Shown: positions 33,702 to 48,190, counted from the stretch's first letter. The stretch: 64,000 nucleotides of DNA from Labyrinthula sp. Ha (GCA_015227615.1 JAALGZ010000010.1:1054001-1118000), one strand, 5' to 3'. Numbers and translations: made by a program. The notes: a model not told the origin generated them from the letters alone.

Positions 33702-36700
33702 TTATTCAGTTGTGTTATTATTTTTCTTGAACTAAATTTCAGATAATTTAATTTGTTTTGTATTGTCTTCTCGTATATGGAGTACCAATATATTAAAATA
33801 GTGACTCAAGCTTATAAAGTAAAAACTCTCTCTTGTACAAGTGTTTTTTAATATATTCTTTTTTTCGTTATAAACAGGAGTTTCAACGATTCTAGTATGA
33901 ACTTCTTAATACTAGTTTTTATTCTTAAAACTCTTAGTTTTATTTAGTTTTATCTGCTCTTAAAAGTTCATAACCTAACTCTTCTTAAATATAACCTTCT
34001 AACTTCACCTATAAGTGATGTTCCGACTTCTATTCCTGGATCTGTTTTACTTATATTTTACAATTGTTCTTTATTAGCCTCTCTTTTAGTTTATAAAGGA
34101 TTATAACACAGGCTATATTCTATTATTTCTATAAAATTTGTTTTTACTTAATTTAAAAATTCTCCCAGAAATTCTGAATATAATTTTAGCATGTTGTTAC
34201 TTTGATAAATTTTCTCGTTTCCATTCTACTTCTTACATAATATCTATTAATACTATTTGACTTCTTGGGATATATATACAAGAAGTGATAGATTATGATA
34301 TTGCTCCAGGTTTGGCTTCAAGTTAAGTATAATTGTGAACATCAGTTAAGATTGAGTATATAGTATGTGCATGCGTTTTAAAAAAAGTTGTTATTTTGTA
34401 TTAGTAGTTAATTGAGAATTTGCCCAAATATTCATTTAGTTGTAACTTGTAAATCTGTAAATGCTAACTATAACATAATGGGTCAATGCCGTAAGACCTA
34501 TTTATTTCTGAACTCTTCCACCTGAGCCTGTACAGAATTAACATAATATAACAATGTACATGAAAGTTTCTTCACAGGTTGACCACTCTATCCAAGTTAG
34601 ATGAACTTATCTTCAGTAACGTCCACAAACTCCAAGCCTTGCCAGAAAAATTTTGTTTAAGAGTGCATGTTTAAACTGAGAAAATATCTTAACTGGCTAA
34701 GGTTGAATTTGGAAGAGGACATGGCTGACAAGTATAACAACACCTTGCTGTAGAACTATTACTGCCACTGGTGTGACATATTTCTCAATCTAAAACGAAG
34801 TTTTGAAGACAAGTGCACCAAAAGATTCGGCGTTAGTACAGGTACCTGCTCTCACAAAGCAACTTGGATCATACTTCATGGCAAGGAGTTACTAGAAAAG
34901 GAGCTAATTCTAACTATGTCCGTTAACAGTAAGCAAAGAGATCACCAAAAATTTCAAAGGATACAGCTATCTTCATGTCATTTTTAATTCAGCCGCTGCA
35001 GTACCAAAGAATTTCTTACAAGAACTGGAACTCCATACACCTACCCCGACCAGACAGCAGGACATACTTGTTACGAAGTTGAAGCCCAGAAAACACGAAG
35101 TACCTCACATCAAGAATCAATGAGCCCATAAACATAATGAAAAAAACTCTAAAAAATAGAGCAAGTTAACCATCACAACTAGGCAGCCCCATCCAACAAC
35201 GTCCACAGAATAATCTTGTAACATGCTAATGCCGCTGGAAAGCGGCCTCAAAGACCATGGAACCCTAGCTAAGTAACCTTCCACAAAGCAAAACCTTCAG
35301 AAACTAGTAGACAGCTTGCTTCAAACCACCTGAAGCGATATTAAATGAGTTCAGAACCTATGATATCTTTGTAGATGTAATTTGGACATGTGACATACCT
35401 CAATCTATTCCTTAAGGTTTTATTTCTGTAATTATTCACAAGTTTTAAGCAAGCAATAGTCACAAAAACTTGCTAAAAGAACTTGAGTTTTAAATCTTCG
35501 TGTAGCTGTTGACCCTGAAGTCCTTTAATAGAAAATTGTTAAGTAGTTGAGTTAATTAACAAAAACAGAAGCAGAACAGTAAGAGGTTGATCAGGTGACT
35601 GCCGTTGTAATACCATACCAGAAACATTATTTTCAGCCTATCAGAAGTATAGCGTTATATAGTTACCTAACTAGCTATATATATACATGCTTATGTTGTG
35701 ATCTAAGTGACCATAAATAACCGAGTTGGGTGACTATTGACTCTCTTTCTCCAGTAAAAATGAATGTTCAAAACACGAACCTAAGTAATGCAATAGGTTG
35801 GTCCTTTCAAACTTAATCTTTGTTGATTGAGAGCATTCGGAAACACAATACTAAACCGCAACAACTTCCCTAGCTCCAAAGCGATTTGAGTAATCCATGA
35901 ATATATATGACTACTCTCGAAGAAGCTATTAAGATGCTTAATTGTTTTCTGAGATACACGGGGGAGTACCTTGTGTCCTTCCTTGATCATAACAGATGTA
36001 GGTACAGATGCCACTGTTTCTGGGTTTACTACTTTCTTGGATTTCAGATCCGATATTGGTACGTAAAAGCCTCTATGAAACTATGGCATAGAGTTAACCC
36101 AATTATATGGTCTCTTAATAGTCAAAAGGTATTCATTCTTACAAAGAAATATGAACATACTTTTCTTAACCTCACAACATCAAAACATTTTTTATTTAAA
36201 TTACTGCAAATATTTGATTAGTTTTTGATCTACATAACTTTCTGTAGAAACAAATTGAACAAAGATAGCTAAATCATTGTGACTGTGATTCTATGATAGA
36301 TATGGTGCAACAGAACTTTTAAATCAATTCTATTGGGCAAAACTAGATCCTGTAATACTTGGACAGAAATTAAGCTTAACTGGTAATTTAGTACTAGTAA
36401 TACAAAGCTCTTATAAGGAGGTGTTAAATAATAGTTGGTAAAACTCAGGGATATGTCTTAGCCAAGAGATGTTACTGAATAAGAATCTCGAGGTTTTACG
36501 ATCAGTTTGGATGGGTGCTACATTCTATCAAAATTTTCAATTGCATGGAATATCATCTCAAAAATAATAAGCTGTCAAGGAATACATCTACTACTGAATA
36601 TGTTATATCAACTGTATTCAGTCACAGTTCAGGTAAAGTTGATCTATCCTAAGAAAGTATAATCACCTCTTGTATGGTAATATCAAAATAAAGGAAAAAA

Positions 36701-39700
36701 TAGTTAAACATGATCATATTGTGTAGACATAAGTTAGACAATTAATTGTCCGTATCGTCTATATGTGTATGAGGATATGTATATTAAATTAAATAAACTC
36801 AAAGATCTTGAAAAGAGTTTTAAAATGATATAAGTAACGTCTTCTAACTCCCAGTAGTTGTTGAGATATTGAGGTTTTACGATCTATTGTTTCCGGTGCT
36901 TATGTATTAGTGAAAATATATTATGTTAAGTTGCACCAATTGTGCTGTAATGTATTATTGTATTATAAGTATGTAAAGTGTAAACAGTCAGTATGGAGAG
37001 AGTCGTACACTCGACTGCTTAGTGTCTGACTACATATGAGTATGTTGTCTTTTGTTGTCAATAAGTTAATTAAATTTATCACACAAAAAATGTTAAATAT
37101 TTATATTTTTAGTAAAATAAACCAAAAGTTGGTACATATTACAAATGATAGTATACTAAACGGAAGCTAATACAGAGTGTTATTCAATAACATAATATGT
37201 TTTATTGGAAATGCTTATCATTAAATAGCTATCTAAAACTGTGAGTCCTCACAGCATATCTCCGTAGCATCACTCTATCTTGTATTCCATATTCTGGGAA
37301 AATCAATATTCTTGAGTAGTATAAACATTTACTTACCCTGCAAACAAAATTTTTGAAAAAGAAATATTAAAAGGCATCACTTTAAATTTAAAGAAATTGC
37401 TTGATGTTTTAAATGAAGATAAAGTAATGGAAACCTCAAAACTTTGAAGTTATCTGTAGTGTTTGTTTTTAAATTAAGAGAATGGAGTCAAAAGCAAGAA
37501 AAGGTTTGAATTGTCTAATTACTAAAAGTGTCTAATAATTTATGAAATAAATAGTTCAAATTTTACTTCTATTGTAGCTGATTGTGGGCAGACTTTTTTG
37601 TTTGGACTGTAAAAATTTTCTTTGATATGCTTTTATTTCCTCAAATATAGATTCTACTGAAATTGCCCCTTCATGACGTTCCAAGATTAATGAAACGTGA
37701 CGAATGTTGTGCTAATTACAAGTTATTAAAAAATATGAATAAAATTAATAGTACATAAATTCTAGGCAAGTGGGTAATGAGTAGAAAGATGATTTTGGTC
37801 CAATTTGCAGATCGGTGTTCAGTTTGACCAATATTTTTTCATATTCCATATATTAAAAACGCAAGCATATCTTACCTAAGTCAAAGCTCCTAGGAAGATC
37901 GGAACAATTTGGTTTAAATTTAGAGATTATACTCTAAGAATATAGAAGAAATTGAAAGACCCCATGGTATAATGGGGTAGTGAATAGAAAATACTGTGGA
38001 TCTATGACATATTTTAAAGAAATATCATTCATCACACTAAGAATTTAGGTTACATGCTTCAATACATATAGATTTCCCGAGTATTAAGAACAATAACTCA
38101 TATCTTTTCCCAACTTGCCCAATTCATCAGGACATAGGACTAACGTGCTTAGGAGACAATACCCCATGAGCTAATAATCATATTCATCCAACATGAAGTT
38201 CCTTTTCCTTTTTCTCAGGAATGATTGAAAGAAAAAAAATCATGAATGTCAATTAAACAAAAAACATTGATCTACAATCTCTTTGAGCGACCAAAGTACT
38301 ATCTCATATAGAACATATATGTCATATCGTTCTCTCCTTTGACGAGCTTCTATACACCACATTGAAAATCAATATGTTAATGAAAATAAATGATTTTTAA
38401 ACTCTTAATTTTATGCCACTTAAAAAAATAAATATTTTTTGCAACCATTCATTATTTTTTACATAGTGCCTAAATCTTACATCTTGTAGCACCCTGGGCC
38501 CACCTGCAATCTTTCTAGATCAACCTATAGCAATTAACCATGCTGCCTACAAACATAAAGATCAAACTTCCTTTTCGAAGTCCAAAATAGGAGATATAGC
38601 AGATGTATAGAGAGATGCAATGCATTTTCAACGTCTATAAGAAACCATTTCATATAAACTTGGGATGTATTTAAGGTAGATATGTAAGTTATTAATGGAT
38701 TACACTGACACAATCATCAAATTACAAATCATAGAACCCTAAATTGCATCTAGAATTTTTGCTAAATGTTGCTTCACCATTTTCATCCCTGTTAGAATGA
38801 ATCTCGATACGGCTTCAGCTTGCGTTTCCTAAATGATAAATGTTAGTTCCCTATAAAAATGAATGACTCCTATATTTTTTTAGATTGGTAAGCCAAAGTG
38901 ACCATTTCTACTAAATAATCTGCTAAAGCAATAAACTTTGAAATATTAAAGAAGATCGTCCTTAGGACTTAGATGGATATAGGAAACATTGCTATTTTTG
39001 AAAAGCTGGATTATTAAGCAGATTTAGCTAAGTGAAATTTTCTAGTAATTTATGTTCATTCAATTATGTTCCTATATTCTTAGATGCAAGTTCCAACAAA
39101 TGGGTACTGTCATTGATGCAATTTACATGCCTTACGGAAAAGTTTAGCTGGAGAGCTTACCAGCTCTAAACCACAATCCAACAATATCTCATCAGGGTTG
39201 TTTAGATACCCAAACTTGAATCGAATATTGTTTCTATTGGGGCTATAGTTTAGATGCGTGAGGTTTAAGGAAAGTACATGTTCCTAACAATTCACTACTT
39301 AGTAAGTGTGAATTAAGGTGGTAAATCATTAATAAAGATACTTCTAATATAAATAATATGTGACGTATCATTTGATCTGGTTATTTGAATAGGCACTTGT
39401 TCTGCGATAACAAGTATTACCATCTATCAAATTTTTTCCACCCAATTCCTTTCACATTCACTCTTGAGATGAAATAACTAATCCAAAAAAAAATAAAGAA
39501 CCCAGAGTAGAGTGCATTTAGAATAATCAATACAGTTTTTTTGTCTTACCAAGTATTCATTGAGGAGACACATGATTGAGTTTTATAGAAAATGAACACA
39601 TACAACAATACTTTGACAGAAAAATATTAATCCAAGCAAAGAATATGTTGAATCCTAGTCTAGGTAACATTTCTGTTTAAATAAAGTCCTGAAGGAATGT

Positions 39701-42700
39701 GTTGTATATAGAGGTGACATCAACAGAATTGGTTAAACTTGTTAGTATGTTATATCTTTGATATAAGATTAAAACCCTTATACTACTTTTTAGTACCATT
39801 TGGGGTTATATTAAAAGGATTGCCGGCAGGACACCCGTGTCTTCTTTGTAAACAATTCCTGCGAAGTTATCCGATATACCAAAAAATGATTAATAACTAC
39901 AATGAATATGTGTCCTGCAACAAAGTAATTTTAATTTTTTGAAATAAAATGTATAAACAATAATATAAATTATAAGAGAGAGCTTAAACTATAATAAGCT
40001 AAAGTTGTCAATAAACCTAGTCATAAGTACAGATAAATTTTCTGTAACGTCAGTGACAAAAACCGACATCAAATTAAATACTATTGGAATTAATATAGGT
40101 TAAACTTCATTTCAAGTTCAACATGTAACTACCATTATTATATCTTCCCAGTTATAGAATTCTGTGTGTTTGCAGTCATAAATTTTTATCTGGTAAATAA
40201 ATCATTACGTTAATTATTTTATTGTGGTTACTCAGAGAGGAAGTCTATGATAGAATATTAGTATGTTCACGGCTCAGTTCAGTAAACCCTTTTTCCAAGG
40301 AATTATATTACGGAAGCTATGCCCAGGAACAATTGCTATGTATCATTGATTCTAAATTAAAAGACAAGTTTGGGGTTCAACCTATTGTCCAATATGATTT
40401 TTTATGCTTCTACAACACTTTATGGTAAATTTCATCAACTTTTTAAGCCAGATCAGGTCATAATATTTTACCTCTGAGGGGTTGATTGCCATTGACACAT
40501 GTAATTTATGATACAATAAAATTCTTGTTCTGAACCATATTGTTCAGTTTTTTTTCAAATTAAAGCTTTGACGAACTTGAAAGCATAAGTAATTAAACCT
40601 TCGAATATTTTATTTAAAGGGTCAAAACATGGCTTTTATTATAACAGAATGATCTGAAACTATGAATAGGTACAGAAAGTGGTCGATTGTCTTGTTCTTC
40701 CAAATTGACTCAATCTTTGGTAACTTTGATCCGATACGCTTTGATATCAATGGATATGTTAGAGACATAATAAATTTATTCAAGGCACTTTAGCATATTG
40801 TATCAACGCCCATACATCCGATCAGCTTGATTCAAAGGATGAGACTCTTTGAATCTTAGGAGGAAAATAATACTAAAGCTAGAGCCGAAAAGTTCATTGC
40901 AGCATAGGGGGTTTATTTTATATTAGGAAGAAAAAGCAATTGTTTTTTTGTTTCAAAGGGGAGTTTTCAAGTAATGGGATATGACTCATAGTTTTGGATC
41001 CTATATAATTCTGCATTGGTGTCAAGAAGTCATAACATTTTTCTGAAAAACTTATTTTCTGTGAAATTTCCAGAAACATTATTGAAAGCTTTGCATAGTA
41101 TTATTTAGATTGCTTTACTCTGAATTGCAACCCAAAGCTGACAATAATTTGATAGATTATCTGCTTCAGGGTTCACATTGGTAGCATCCAGCATCGAAAT
41201 TGGTATTTTCATGAGAATAAACTTAATCACTTTAATTTAGTAACATTGCATACAGATTTTTAGGTTATTAGGACCCTTAAAATCTCTTGATACTGAAAGA
41301 TATGATCTAAGGGGATAACCCATTGTGTATGCTAATACGTGTATTATAGTTCATACAAGTACACATATATGTGTGGTTTAAATTATTAATCTTTTAGAAT
41401 ATGAGTATATAATCTATGAAATCTCGCAAGAAATAGAACTATATATTCAGGACAAGATAAGTGAGCATTTTTACTCAATTTTTCATATTCTTGACTTGGT
41501 AGTCTTGATGGATGAAAGGTTTATACCTAGTAAGTTAAGTTGCCTCGTCAAAGCCGTTGGCTTCGAAGAGAACAGTATAGATAAATTTTATTTCTTAACT
41601 ATATATATCCTAAGCATTTCTTTTGTTAAATGATGAAGCACAAAGAAGTACTCTACCAACGATAGAAGTGTTATACTCAAGAAAAAGTCAACCTAATGAT
41701 TTACGATTAATAAATTTATACTGAGCCCTGCTGGTCGCAGCAGCTACTTCTACCTGTTATTACCAATTTTGATTTGACAGCTATATGCATATTTGAATTA
41801 TTTTAATACGGACATAGACACTTATTGTTACGCTAACCTAAACAATTATTCTCTAGCCTCAAAGCTATTAATATTCTTATCAAGCATTCTAGTTACCATG
41901 GATAGCAAACATCTACTACCATAAGAAAGTTTTATCAATAATAGAAGCAAGTTTACAATTTCACACCTTCTTAATGAATAAGATTGAGGTAGAGAAGAAT
42001 GAATACAACTCCGTAAACCCCAGGTGTTTCTTCACGCTGTCTATAAAGGAAATGAATTGCTCACACATTGAAAACTATCAAAACGATTCTGGTTGCTTAC
42101 ATATATTCTAAATTCATCAAGTATTGCTTTAATGACTATGTTTTTCTTTATCTTCTTAAATCCTTCTTCCATTTTTAGTTTGCCTAAATTTTAATCGAAT
42201 GGAAGACTACAAACAAGTGTACGATCTGTTCAACATTAAGATTGGGAGCTGCGTCTCATCTTCTAAGAACAGGAATGTTAAAATTAGTTCCTATTGTATA
42301 TTCAATCATCATGAAATAAATTTTCTAATGTTGAAAAGGATGACTACCACTTTACCTAACTTTCGGACACATATATTGTTATAAACAATTTGCGAAAAGC
42401 TTATTTTGAACAAATATATATTAAAACTATCGTAAGATTTAAGAATCTGAAGTATATTTTTGAGTTTATTTGACAACTCTAGGTTCACCTGAAAAAATAG
42501 ATATATTATTTTGATGCCATAGCTTTACCGGATGTTATCTTCCTGAGCAAATTCTCCTTTGCAAACAAGAATAACATTTTGCCACGTCGACTAGTAAGCT
42601 AATTGCAATGCTGTATTACTGTTGAATACAAATAATAAAAAAGAATATTAGAAAAGTAGAATATACCAGAGCATATGGGAGCAAAACAACATAGATTCAA

Positions 42701-43399
42701 AAAAACTAGTTAAATTTTAAGCAGTAACAATGAGGTAATACACACAAAGTAATATATAAAATGTATATATCCTCATATTTGTTGAAATGGTTGGTAAACT
42801 AGAACTTCTTTTCATGCTTCACGCTCCATCTAACAAAAACCTTTTTGAATGATCAAGGAGATGACAATGTTGCAGCTCTCTAAATAGTACCTTAATAAGA
42901 TAGTGTTTTAAATTTATCACAGTTAACAAACGTTGAAGATTTTGTTACTGGAAACTTAAAGTATAGTAAGATTTACAAATGTTGTTGGTGTGTTTGGATT
43001 TAGGTAATATAAATTCTTTAAAAACTGGAAGTGGCCAAACTTAATTTCTTTTGTTAAAAATATTTATATTATCTTCTATTTAGTACAATACAAGAAATAA
43101 TAGAGGTGCATGAAAACATTTTCCATGCAAACTTTGATAATTTTATTGAGATTAATGTTTGCAAAGCAACTTTAGTTTCACGGATTCTGTGCAGATAACC
43201 TGTACATACAGGGCATGAAGAGGTTATAAAAAATAAAATTAGATCGTTTCTCTCTGGATTGAAGTTTTTCTATCTAGTGGTTGACTTAATCGATAAGCCA
43301 ATGTAGGCAATCCCTTCTGAGGTACTATTTATTAGCGCATGTTTGTCACTATGCGCTCTCATGCAAAGATTCTATAGTTTTTTAAAGGTCTAGCTCTGC
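33702..43399. other. Long intergenic spacer
   Basis: 9.7 kb without a supported gene. The longest frame, 104 codons at 35907-36221 (+), has no motif and is overlapped by an antisense frame. A 6-bp GC hairpin with a GGAA loop lies at 35231-35246. The block from about 34560 to 35350 is richer in C and A than its surroundings and might be a decayed element or gene, but I recognise nothing in it. Confidence 0.45.
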
Positions 43400-43555
43400 A
43401 GAAATATCAACTCTGCTTAACATTTTGCAGCTCAAAGAACTCCACTCTTTCACATTCTAATTATTATCTTCCACATTCTTATGTTGCTCGATTAAACGTA
43501 TAAAGCCATTTTGTCCGTTACCTGAACGGATAATAAAATGGATGTCAGGACTTAA
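43400..43555 (+). pseudogene. 3' remnant of a third membrane-protein gene copy
   Basis: Only about 150 bp of the host gene's 3' end survive, matching 26650-26805 and 32600-32755. Readable matches are TTATTATCTTCCACAT (TM7 region) and the last codons, GATGTCAGGACTTAA. No open frame remains. The junction to sulfotransferase 3 is again 13 bp stop to stop. The left edge is approximate. Confidence 0.75.
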
Positions 43556-43568
43556 CCGTTAGATAAAG

Positions 43569-44501
43569 TTAGAGCTTTTCAAAGTTATTTAAAAAGTTTT
43601 TTCGGAATTCTTCGTATGTCTTGTATCCATATTTCTCTTCTACATTTTTCTTCCATTTCTTTTCTATGTGTTGCCTAACAGCTTGGGGTAAATCTTTGCC
43701 TTGGCCAACCTTCCCTTTTCTAATTAGAGTTTGAGTACCCGATCCGAGTGGATTTTGCAAACCTGCGGGTTGATTAAATCTAAATCTATTTACAATCGGC
43801 ATACCAAAAACCTCTTTGTTCTTTTTCATATACTCGTAAGATGAAAATTTTTCTGCCAAGTCACACCTCTCCTTAAACTGGCTCTCTGGCTCGTCTCCAA
43901 ATCCCATAAACCTAGCAATTTTTTCAATTTCTCTTCTGGTATTTTGTTTCAAATCTTCATAAAACAAAACTAGAATATTCTCAGGTTTTTCTTCTAGTAG
44001 CTTTCCATACGAAGGAATAAAATCCGAAGGTAAAGAAAGAAACCACGGTTTGGAAAAATTAACATCTGCAAAAAACTCCATTGAGATATCTTCATCTCTT
44101 ACTAAAGGCTTCTCCATCATATGATTATAAAAGGAAACAAATGCGTCACATGGATCTCTATTAACAAATATATATTTTGCCCCTTTTCCAACATTTTCAT
44201 ACAATTCGTGACTCTTGAAAACTCTGGGAGAATATTTATGATCCGCATCTAAATCAATTTCACAAACTTTTGCTAGAATATCCCAAGGTGTTTCCATAAG
44301 GAGATCTTCAAAGTTTATGTCACCTTTAGATCGAAGCATATGGCAAATATTCAAAGTCCACGTTGTTCCCGATTTCGGTGCTGTACACACAATGATATCA
44401 TCCGATCTTGGTTGAAAAGTCCTTCCATACTCAACTGAATCCTCATCCCATTTCCCCTCAAACATACTTGTCAATTTTTCTCTTTTTCTAGCTTCAAACA
44501 T
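43569..44501 (-). CDS. Cytosolic-type sulfotransferase 3
   Basis: Encodes 310 residues from the ATG at 44501, which aligns with the starts of copies 1 and 2; nine codons upstream begin with TTG and are unlikely to be used. The PAPS loop is TAPKSGTTWT, with the family-typical Ser where the other two copies have Val. The 3'-phosphate motif is NRDPCDAFVSFYNH, with Asn for Thr before RDP. FKSHEL, LFYEDLK and RKGKVGQGKD are kept. The sequence is a mosaic: 44162-44316 matches copy 2, while segments such as the FSSYEYMKK region and 43965-43985 match copy 1. Soluble, cytosolic; acceptor unknown. Its partner gene is reduced to a stub. Confidence 0.93.
   Translation of the reverse strand: MFEARKREKLTSMFEGKWDEDSVEYGRTFQPRSDDIIVCTAPKSGTTWTLNICHMLRSKGDINFEDLLMETPWDILAKVCEIDLDADHKYSPRVFKSHELYENVGKGAKYIFVNRDPCDAFVSFYNHMMEKPLVRDEDISMEFFADVNFSKPWFLSLPSDFIPSYGKLLEEKPENILVLFYEDLKQNTRREIEKIARFMGFGDEPESQFKERCDLAEKFSSYEYMKKNKEVFGMPIVNRFRFNQPAGLQNPLGSGTQTLIRKGKVGQGKDLPQAVRQHIEKKWKKNVEEKYGYKTYEEFRKNFLNNFEKL
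44162..44316. repeat. Near-identical tract shared with sulfotransferase 2
   Basis: Partner of 33362-33516; one mismatch in 155 bp, against about 21 when copy 2 is compared with copy 1 over the same stretch. Confidence 0.85.
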
Positions 44502-47500
44502 TTCCCTAACTAAAACTTTTTTCTTCAAAGTTCTTAAAGTGTATTACTTTTTTTTCAAGGCAGTTGTTTAGATAGGAACAATCGGTAAATTAATAATATC
44601 ACTCTCATTTTCAGAGTTGATTCATATTTTCGTGTGACCAATAAATAAATTGGTTAAAATAAGTTATCATACTAAATATTTATTAGCAAAATATTAAATT
44701 ACCCAAATACTTAATATTCTTATCGTGTTGAACTGTGTATGCGGAATATCACATACTAATTCTTGATGTCTATTAAAAGAAATTCTACCAGTACAATTTA
44801 TTGATAGATTTAAAACTAATAAATATTGTTTACATTTCATTTAACTATAAATATTAATACTCTATTGGTATTATGAAAGACACTTATAGTACAAATCGGT
44901 GATTTAAGGGGAATTTTGGATAGGACTTGAAGATGACTATTGTGTTAAAATAGGTAATAATTAAAGAGTTATATTCTATATATAGTTCTTATTCCGGTTA
45001 ATACAAATACTTGCGTAATGAAATATTCCTAACAAAAAGATATATAATATATGTTTGAATAGTACGGAGAAGTGAAGCAAGAATAATACAAACTTTCTCC
45101 TCAAAGAACAATATTATGCACAAGAGACAACAAAAATATGAGTAATTGGGTAACACTGCCTCTCGAGTTTGCTATTGAAAGAAACTATGAGCTCGTTAAA
45201 CTCTTCTTCATGAATTAGAACATACTCGCGAAGTTTTCTCATTGTCGGTCTGTAATCAAACATATACCTTATCAGAAAAACAGGCTAAGTACAAAAAGTG
45301 CTAACAAAGCTTCATGAGAAATGACGGAGATAAACAAAAGTATGGCAAAGCTCTTCATATGGTGTAGTATAAGAAGTCGTCCAAGAATCTGTTCCACTCA
45401 CAACAGAGCACGAGGTGACAAAGTACAGTATTCGGGAGACTATGAAAATATAGAAAGAAAGATAGAGCTAAAAAATATTCGAGTCTAAAAAAATATTATC
45501 TAAATTGTCAAGACAACATTGAAAAAAAAAATTATAGCCGAACCGAAAACTTCTGCACTGACCTCATCATAAGCTTTTTGATTAGGAACTTGACAAAAGC
45601 TCTTCACAATATTGCAGTTTACAGAAAAACCAACAAGACATGAATAAAATAGCTACAGATATCGAAGATAAACCAGTCAATACAATATTTATAGAATACA
45701 AGCACTCAGTGAGCAACTGCACGGAACTCTTATCCAGCAAGTGCTCAAGTCACCATTAACTACTAACCAAACAATAGATGCTACATTATCGCAAGAAACA
45801 ATACATAAACTTAGAGCATTTTGTTGAATTTATTTATTTGTATCTAGTGAGCATTCTCATAATTTTGTAAGTTTAACTTTCTGAATTGATATTCTCACTT
45901 TCCCTGAATTCTGATTAGCTCGCGCATCGCATCTTCCCATGGAAGAGACAGGTCGTGCATATCATTAAGACTTTTTCAAAGCTTATAATAATACAAAAAG
46001 AAGTTAAAGCAAGATGTATTTTCTTGTACATTCAACCACAACCTTTTTCTTTCATGCTATATCCCCACGAACTGAATATAGCTATTTTTCGCAGAGGCAC
46101 TAATAATATAACGTTTGGCATAGAGGCAGATACAGCACTTAGATTCAGCTCATGCTGTTACTTGAACTAAATCTGTATTAAGTTGCCAGTTGTTCTAATC
46201 CAAAATAGAGGAATAATTGTTCATGAGCAGAACCAGATGAGATATCCGTTAGATTTATATACAAAGGTAAGTGGCGCGGTGGCTATCCCAATCCCATCTT
46301 TGTTGGTAATTGTCTGCTTCCAAGCGCGCTCTCAGTAGGAGTACAACAATCCGAGGTTATTTGTCCTCCTTTTGTTTCTAGTCTTAGTATATCTTCGCGG
46401 TATAAAATAAGGAAATGTGGTGTTTAATAAAAATGCAAGAACAAAGGATATTACTTTGATGCGAATCCACACCGTTTAGTTTATCCTCTCTACAAAAACC
46501 TTGATGAAAACCCAAACTTGTTGGCTGGAATACTATTCAGACCCATTATGAATGTTTCACAAACTCTTAGAATTTCGACTAAATTAGTCAGCAAGGCAGG
46601 AAATGTTAGGTACAAGTCATGTTTACTTGTATTATTCTCTCTCACAACATTTCAATTTCTCCAACAAAACGAGATTAAGAATTCTATACAAACCTTGTTT
46701 AGTTGTATCGAGTTCTCTTATAATATCTTAATATCTCAGCCAAAACTAGATTATTAATTTGTTCATCATTCATTATATTTTTCATACTCTTCCTTAAGTT
46801 TGAAGATATGAACAATCCTAGTCTGCAGGGTATAGTTTCATCATATATTTACACAACTGTAACTCCTTTACTATAGGACACATGCGTCCACCCAAATTTC
46901 TAGGTCAATTTAGCCCTTAGTGGAAATTTATTTGTTGTTGTACTTCGTTTCAACTCTAGTTTGTTCGATTTCTTAAGATTAAAAGGTGTAAAATAACACA
47001 AAAGCTCATGTTTCCTCCAGTGAAGAGCTATAAATTAAGACCAAACATGTAATTCATGTTAGACTTAATCTAGTGCATACCTTACAGAGTTTGAGACATT
47101 TGATTTACTTCTTCACATAGCCTACTACAACTTTCTTAGATCAGTGATTTTGGCAGTTAATTTCTTCGAGATTCTCAAATTCAACGTCATAATAAGTTTC
47201 AGGCATTTGTTCTGCCATTTAAGATGCTTTGTCTGCTCAGCATAATAATGCTTATGGCAACGGGTCCTATGATCAGTTCCACTCAAATGCCATTCTATAG
47301 TTTAAAATGTCTGTTTACACAATGGTGAGCTCCGTTCAAGCATCCATGTTTCATCATATTTCAAAGCATATGTTGAGGAATGCTTCTTATTCGGGGAAGC
47401 AAAATATTGGGTTAGAACGTAACCGACTTTCTTATGCACAAAATAATACTATTCAGCTATGCAAGAACATCATTTACTTCCTCATAAGTAACTGACTCAG

Positions 47501-47800
47501 AACATTGTATGCACCATATCTGCAGTATGAACTTAGTAATGACAGCTAAGTTATGCGGTAAGCGAACAGACCATGGAGCAGGGCGATTCTATTACCAGAG
47601 AAAGGAACTTTTTTGCGACCCAGTAGAGCTAACAATTATTCAATACAATAGCCGGCTATTATATACGCTTACAAGCATAACCATTAAGTCATACGGGAAG
47701 TAGTGCACTGACCCATGAAAACAGCGGGAAAAGCTACTTAATTTGTTTCTTACTCTATGCCATAAGCAAGCAAGGGAAGAAAGCAGAGCATAGACTTCAG

Positions 47801-47825
47801 GGTGAAATCAGGTGAAATCAGGTGA
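47801..47825. repeat. Tandem repeat, 10-bp unit
   Basis: Two and a half perfect copies of GGTGAAATCA. Confidence 0.8.
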
Positions 47826-48190
47826 GAGAACAAGAGATTTACCTTTTTCGGCTGCAACATTTTCTACATGCGGCGAAGATGTCCTTAGGAAACGAACAGT
47901 ATCAAGAACTTTAAGTTATTGTATAATTAACCGAAACAACTGGAGGATCTTACAGATATAGTAGAGTTACCGTTCATGAAGCTATGAAACTTATGACAAA
48001 GACCTAGAAGGATAGCTCACAGATTGAAGGCAATTATCAAAGTTACACTCATGTCTAATAAGAACTAAACACTGACACAGGATAATAGTCATCGCGTTAA
48101 GTTAAAGGAAAAAAATTAACCCCACTTCGACACCACTGCAACTTCAGCACATATCAATAACCCTGTATTGTAACTATGGAGAGGATTTGA

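Noticed and set aside
44502-44528. Nine extra N-terminal codons on sulfotransferase 3
   Set aside because: They begin with TTG; the ATG at 44501 gives the same 310-residue length as the other two copies.
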